Assembly (NCBI GenBank): GCA_035761505.1
Contig: DASTQX010000085.1
Span: 1 to 32,037, forward strand
Length of the DNA stretch: 32,037 nucleotides
Direction of reading: 5' to 3'
DNA from: JAIVJM01 sp035761505
Lineage (GTDB): Bacteria; Acidobacteriota; Blastocatellia; Pyrinomonadales; Pyrinomonadaceae
Below are positions 31,636 through 32,037 of this stretch, one piece after another. Numbering within the stretch: position 1 is the stretch's first letter; each line of letters starts with the position of its first letter. The notes beneath the pieces are model-generated. The model made no database searches and had not been told where the DNA came from. It saw only the letters and a list, made by a program, of their open reading frames with translations. The translations under genes and the position numbers were made by a program.

Positions 31636-31694
31636 TTCAAACGCGTCCGTCCAAGGCTGTACGAATACGGACGCATCCGCCGGTCGAGTTTGAA
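31636..31694. repeat. Nested inverted repeat upstream of cphB
   Basis: TTCAAAC (31636-31642) pairs with GTTTGAA (31688-31694), and directly inside, GCGTCCGT (31643-31650) pairs with ACGGACGC (31667-31674). A 13-base unpaired stretch lies on one side only. It is about 160-215 bases before the cyanophycinase start and could be an operator, a leader structure, or an element end. Confidence 0.5.
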
Positions 31695-31837
31695 TGTGAT
31701 GAAACCGTGAAGCGCAATTTACGCGGGCGTTAAATACAGTAGCACTCGCCGGGCACTAAGTCGGCGCTAATGACTTCAACTAAGGATGAAAGAGAGGGGT
31801 TCACCTTTGCGTGTGGGTTGCCGATCACGACAAAGTT

Positions 31838-31874
31838 TGAGGCCGCAGCAGAATATCTATCCGCTGCGGCCTCA
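31838..31874. terminator. Strong hairpin next to the tRNA fragment
   Basis: Twelve perfect pairs: TGAGGCCGCAGC (31838-31849) with its complement at 31863-31874, and a 13-base AT-rich loop. It begins 27 bases beyond the 3' end of the tRNA fragment, where a terminator for that minus-strand tRNA would sit. A clear T-run is lacking. Confidence 0.45.
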
Positions 31875-31900
31875 TAAATTGCTGTGACTTAAAGAGAAGT

Positions 31901-31945
31901 TGGTAGCGGGGGGGAGACTCGAACTCCCGACCTTGGGGTTATGAA
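31901..31945 (-). pseudogene. 3' half of a tRNA-Met-like gene
   Basis: Read on the minus strand, the segment runs TTCATAACCCC (anticodon loop with CAT), then AAGGTC (variable region), GGGAGTTCGAGTCTCCC (complete T stem-loop) and a CCGCTACCA acceptor end with encoded CCA. Upstream of the anticodon loop the match stops: no D-arm and no 5' acceptor strand complementary to CCCGCTA can be found at the right distance. It is therefore a half tRNA, most like initiator or elongator tRNA-Met. A perfect seven-base inverted repeat (31930-31936 with 31948-31954) surrounds the break. Confidence 0.72.
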
Positions 31946-32037
31946 GGCCAAGGTAGTCGCCGCACACGCGTCACAGACCCACGAAAACAACACTTTTTGA
32001 GGGAGTCGCGACCCGACAAGATGCGTTTATGACACCT

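Larger units (their letters stand above)
31480..31900. other. Non-coding right flank with inverted repeats
   Basis: No supported gene is seen between the cyanophycinase start and the tRNA fragment. GC content falls towards the right. The stretch holds the nested inverted repeat at 31636-31694 and the hairpin at 31838-31874, listed separately, and presumably the cphB promoter, for which no convincing -35/-10 pair was found. Confidence 0.5.

Noticed and set aside
31901..31980. Complete tRNA or tmRNA at the right end
   Set aside because: No 5' acceptor strand or D-arm matches at tRNA distance, and the acceptor end lacks the Ala-type pattern expected for tmRNA. Only the 3' half is supported.
1..32037. 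CRISPR array or transposase gene
   Set aside because: I saw no regularly spaced direct repeats and no frame with transposase or integrase motifs on either strand.

Overview
The window is GC-rich chromosomal DNA, and every gene in it is bacterial. Small Fis-type DNA-binding proteins, a CheB/CheR/PAS/kinase hybrid, purine-rich hairpin repeats and the cyanophycin genes together suggest Acidobacteriota, perhaps class Blastocatellia. That placement is inference from gene style; no marker gene is present.

Layout. Positions 1-3750 (+) hold the 3' part of a trehalose-6-phosphate synthase/phosphatase fusion, a small unknown protein and a GH15 glucoamylase/trehalase: alpha-glucan and trehalose turnover. 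A shortened Fis-type protein follows and converges on a minus-strand pair, an HTTM membrane protein and a glutamine-dependent asparagine synthase (3918-7453). Positions 7831-9397 (-) hold three small sensory genes: a receiver with its phospho-Asp replaced by Glu, a Crp/Fnr regulator, and a PAS protein resembling photoactive yellow protein without its chromophore Cys. Positions 9649-15011 (-) are a NarL-type response regulator and its likely partner, a 1570-residue CheB-CheR-PAS-GAF-PAS histidine kinase. A stand-alone CheB is divergent from it (15291-16304, +).

The main feature is 16411-29067. A TonB-dependent receptor (-) is divergent from a tightly packed ten-gene plus-strand operon: a lanthanide-type PQQ alcohol dehydrogenase (XoxF-like, predicted lipoprotein), an XoxJ-type periplasmic binding protein, a c-type cytochrome lipoprotein, caa3 oxidase subunits II (with fused cytochrome c), I and III, a small membrane protein, CtaG, a second small cytochrome c, and a PQQ-associated YVTN beta-propeller protein. 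The arrangement reads as a complete electron path from a periplasmic alcohol through PQQ and c hemes to O2, encoded as one unit. Two genes in it, coxB and ctaG, begin inside purine-rich inverted repeats that supply their signal peptides.

From 29119 to 31479 (-) lies a cyanophycin locus: an intact cyanophycinase followed by a badly decayed cyanophycin synthetase (two in-frame TAG stops, a 66-bp insertion with a 31-bp direct repeat, a large internal deletion with frameshift, and loss of the C-terminus). The right edge carries a strong hairpin and the 3' half of a tRNA-Met-like gene broken at the anticodon loop, which looks like an integration scar.
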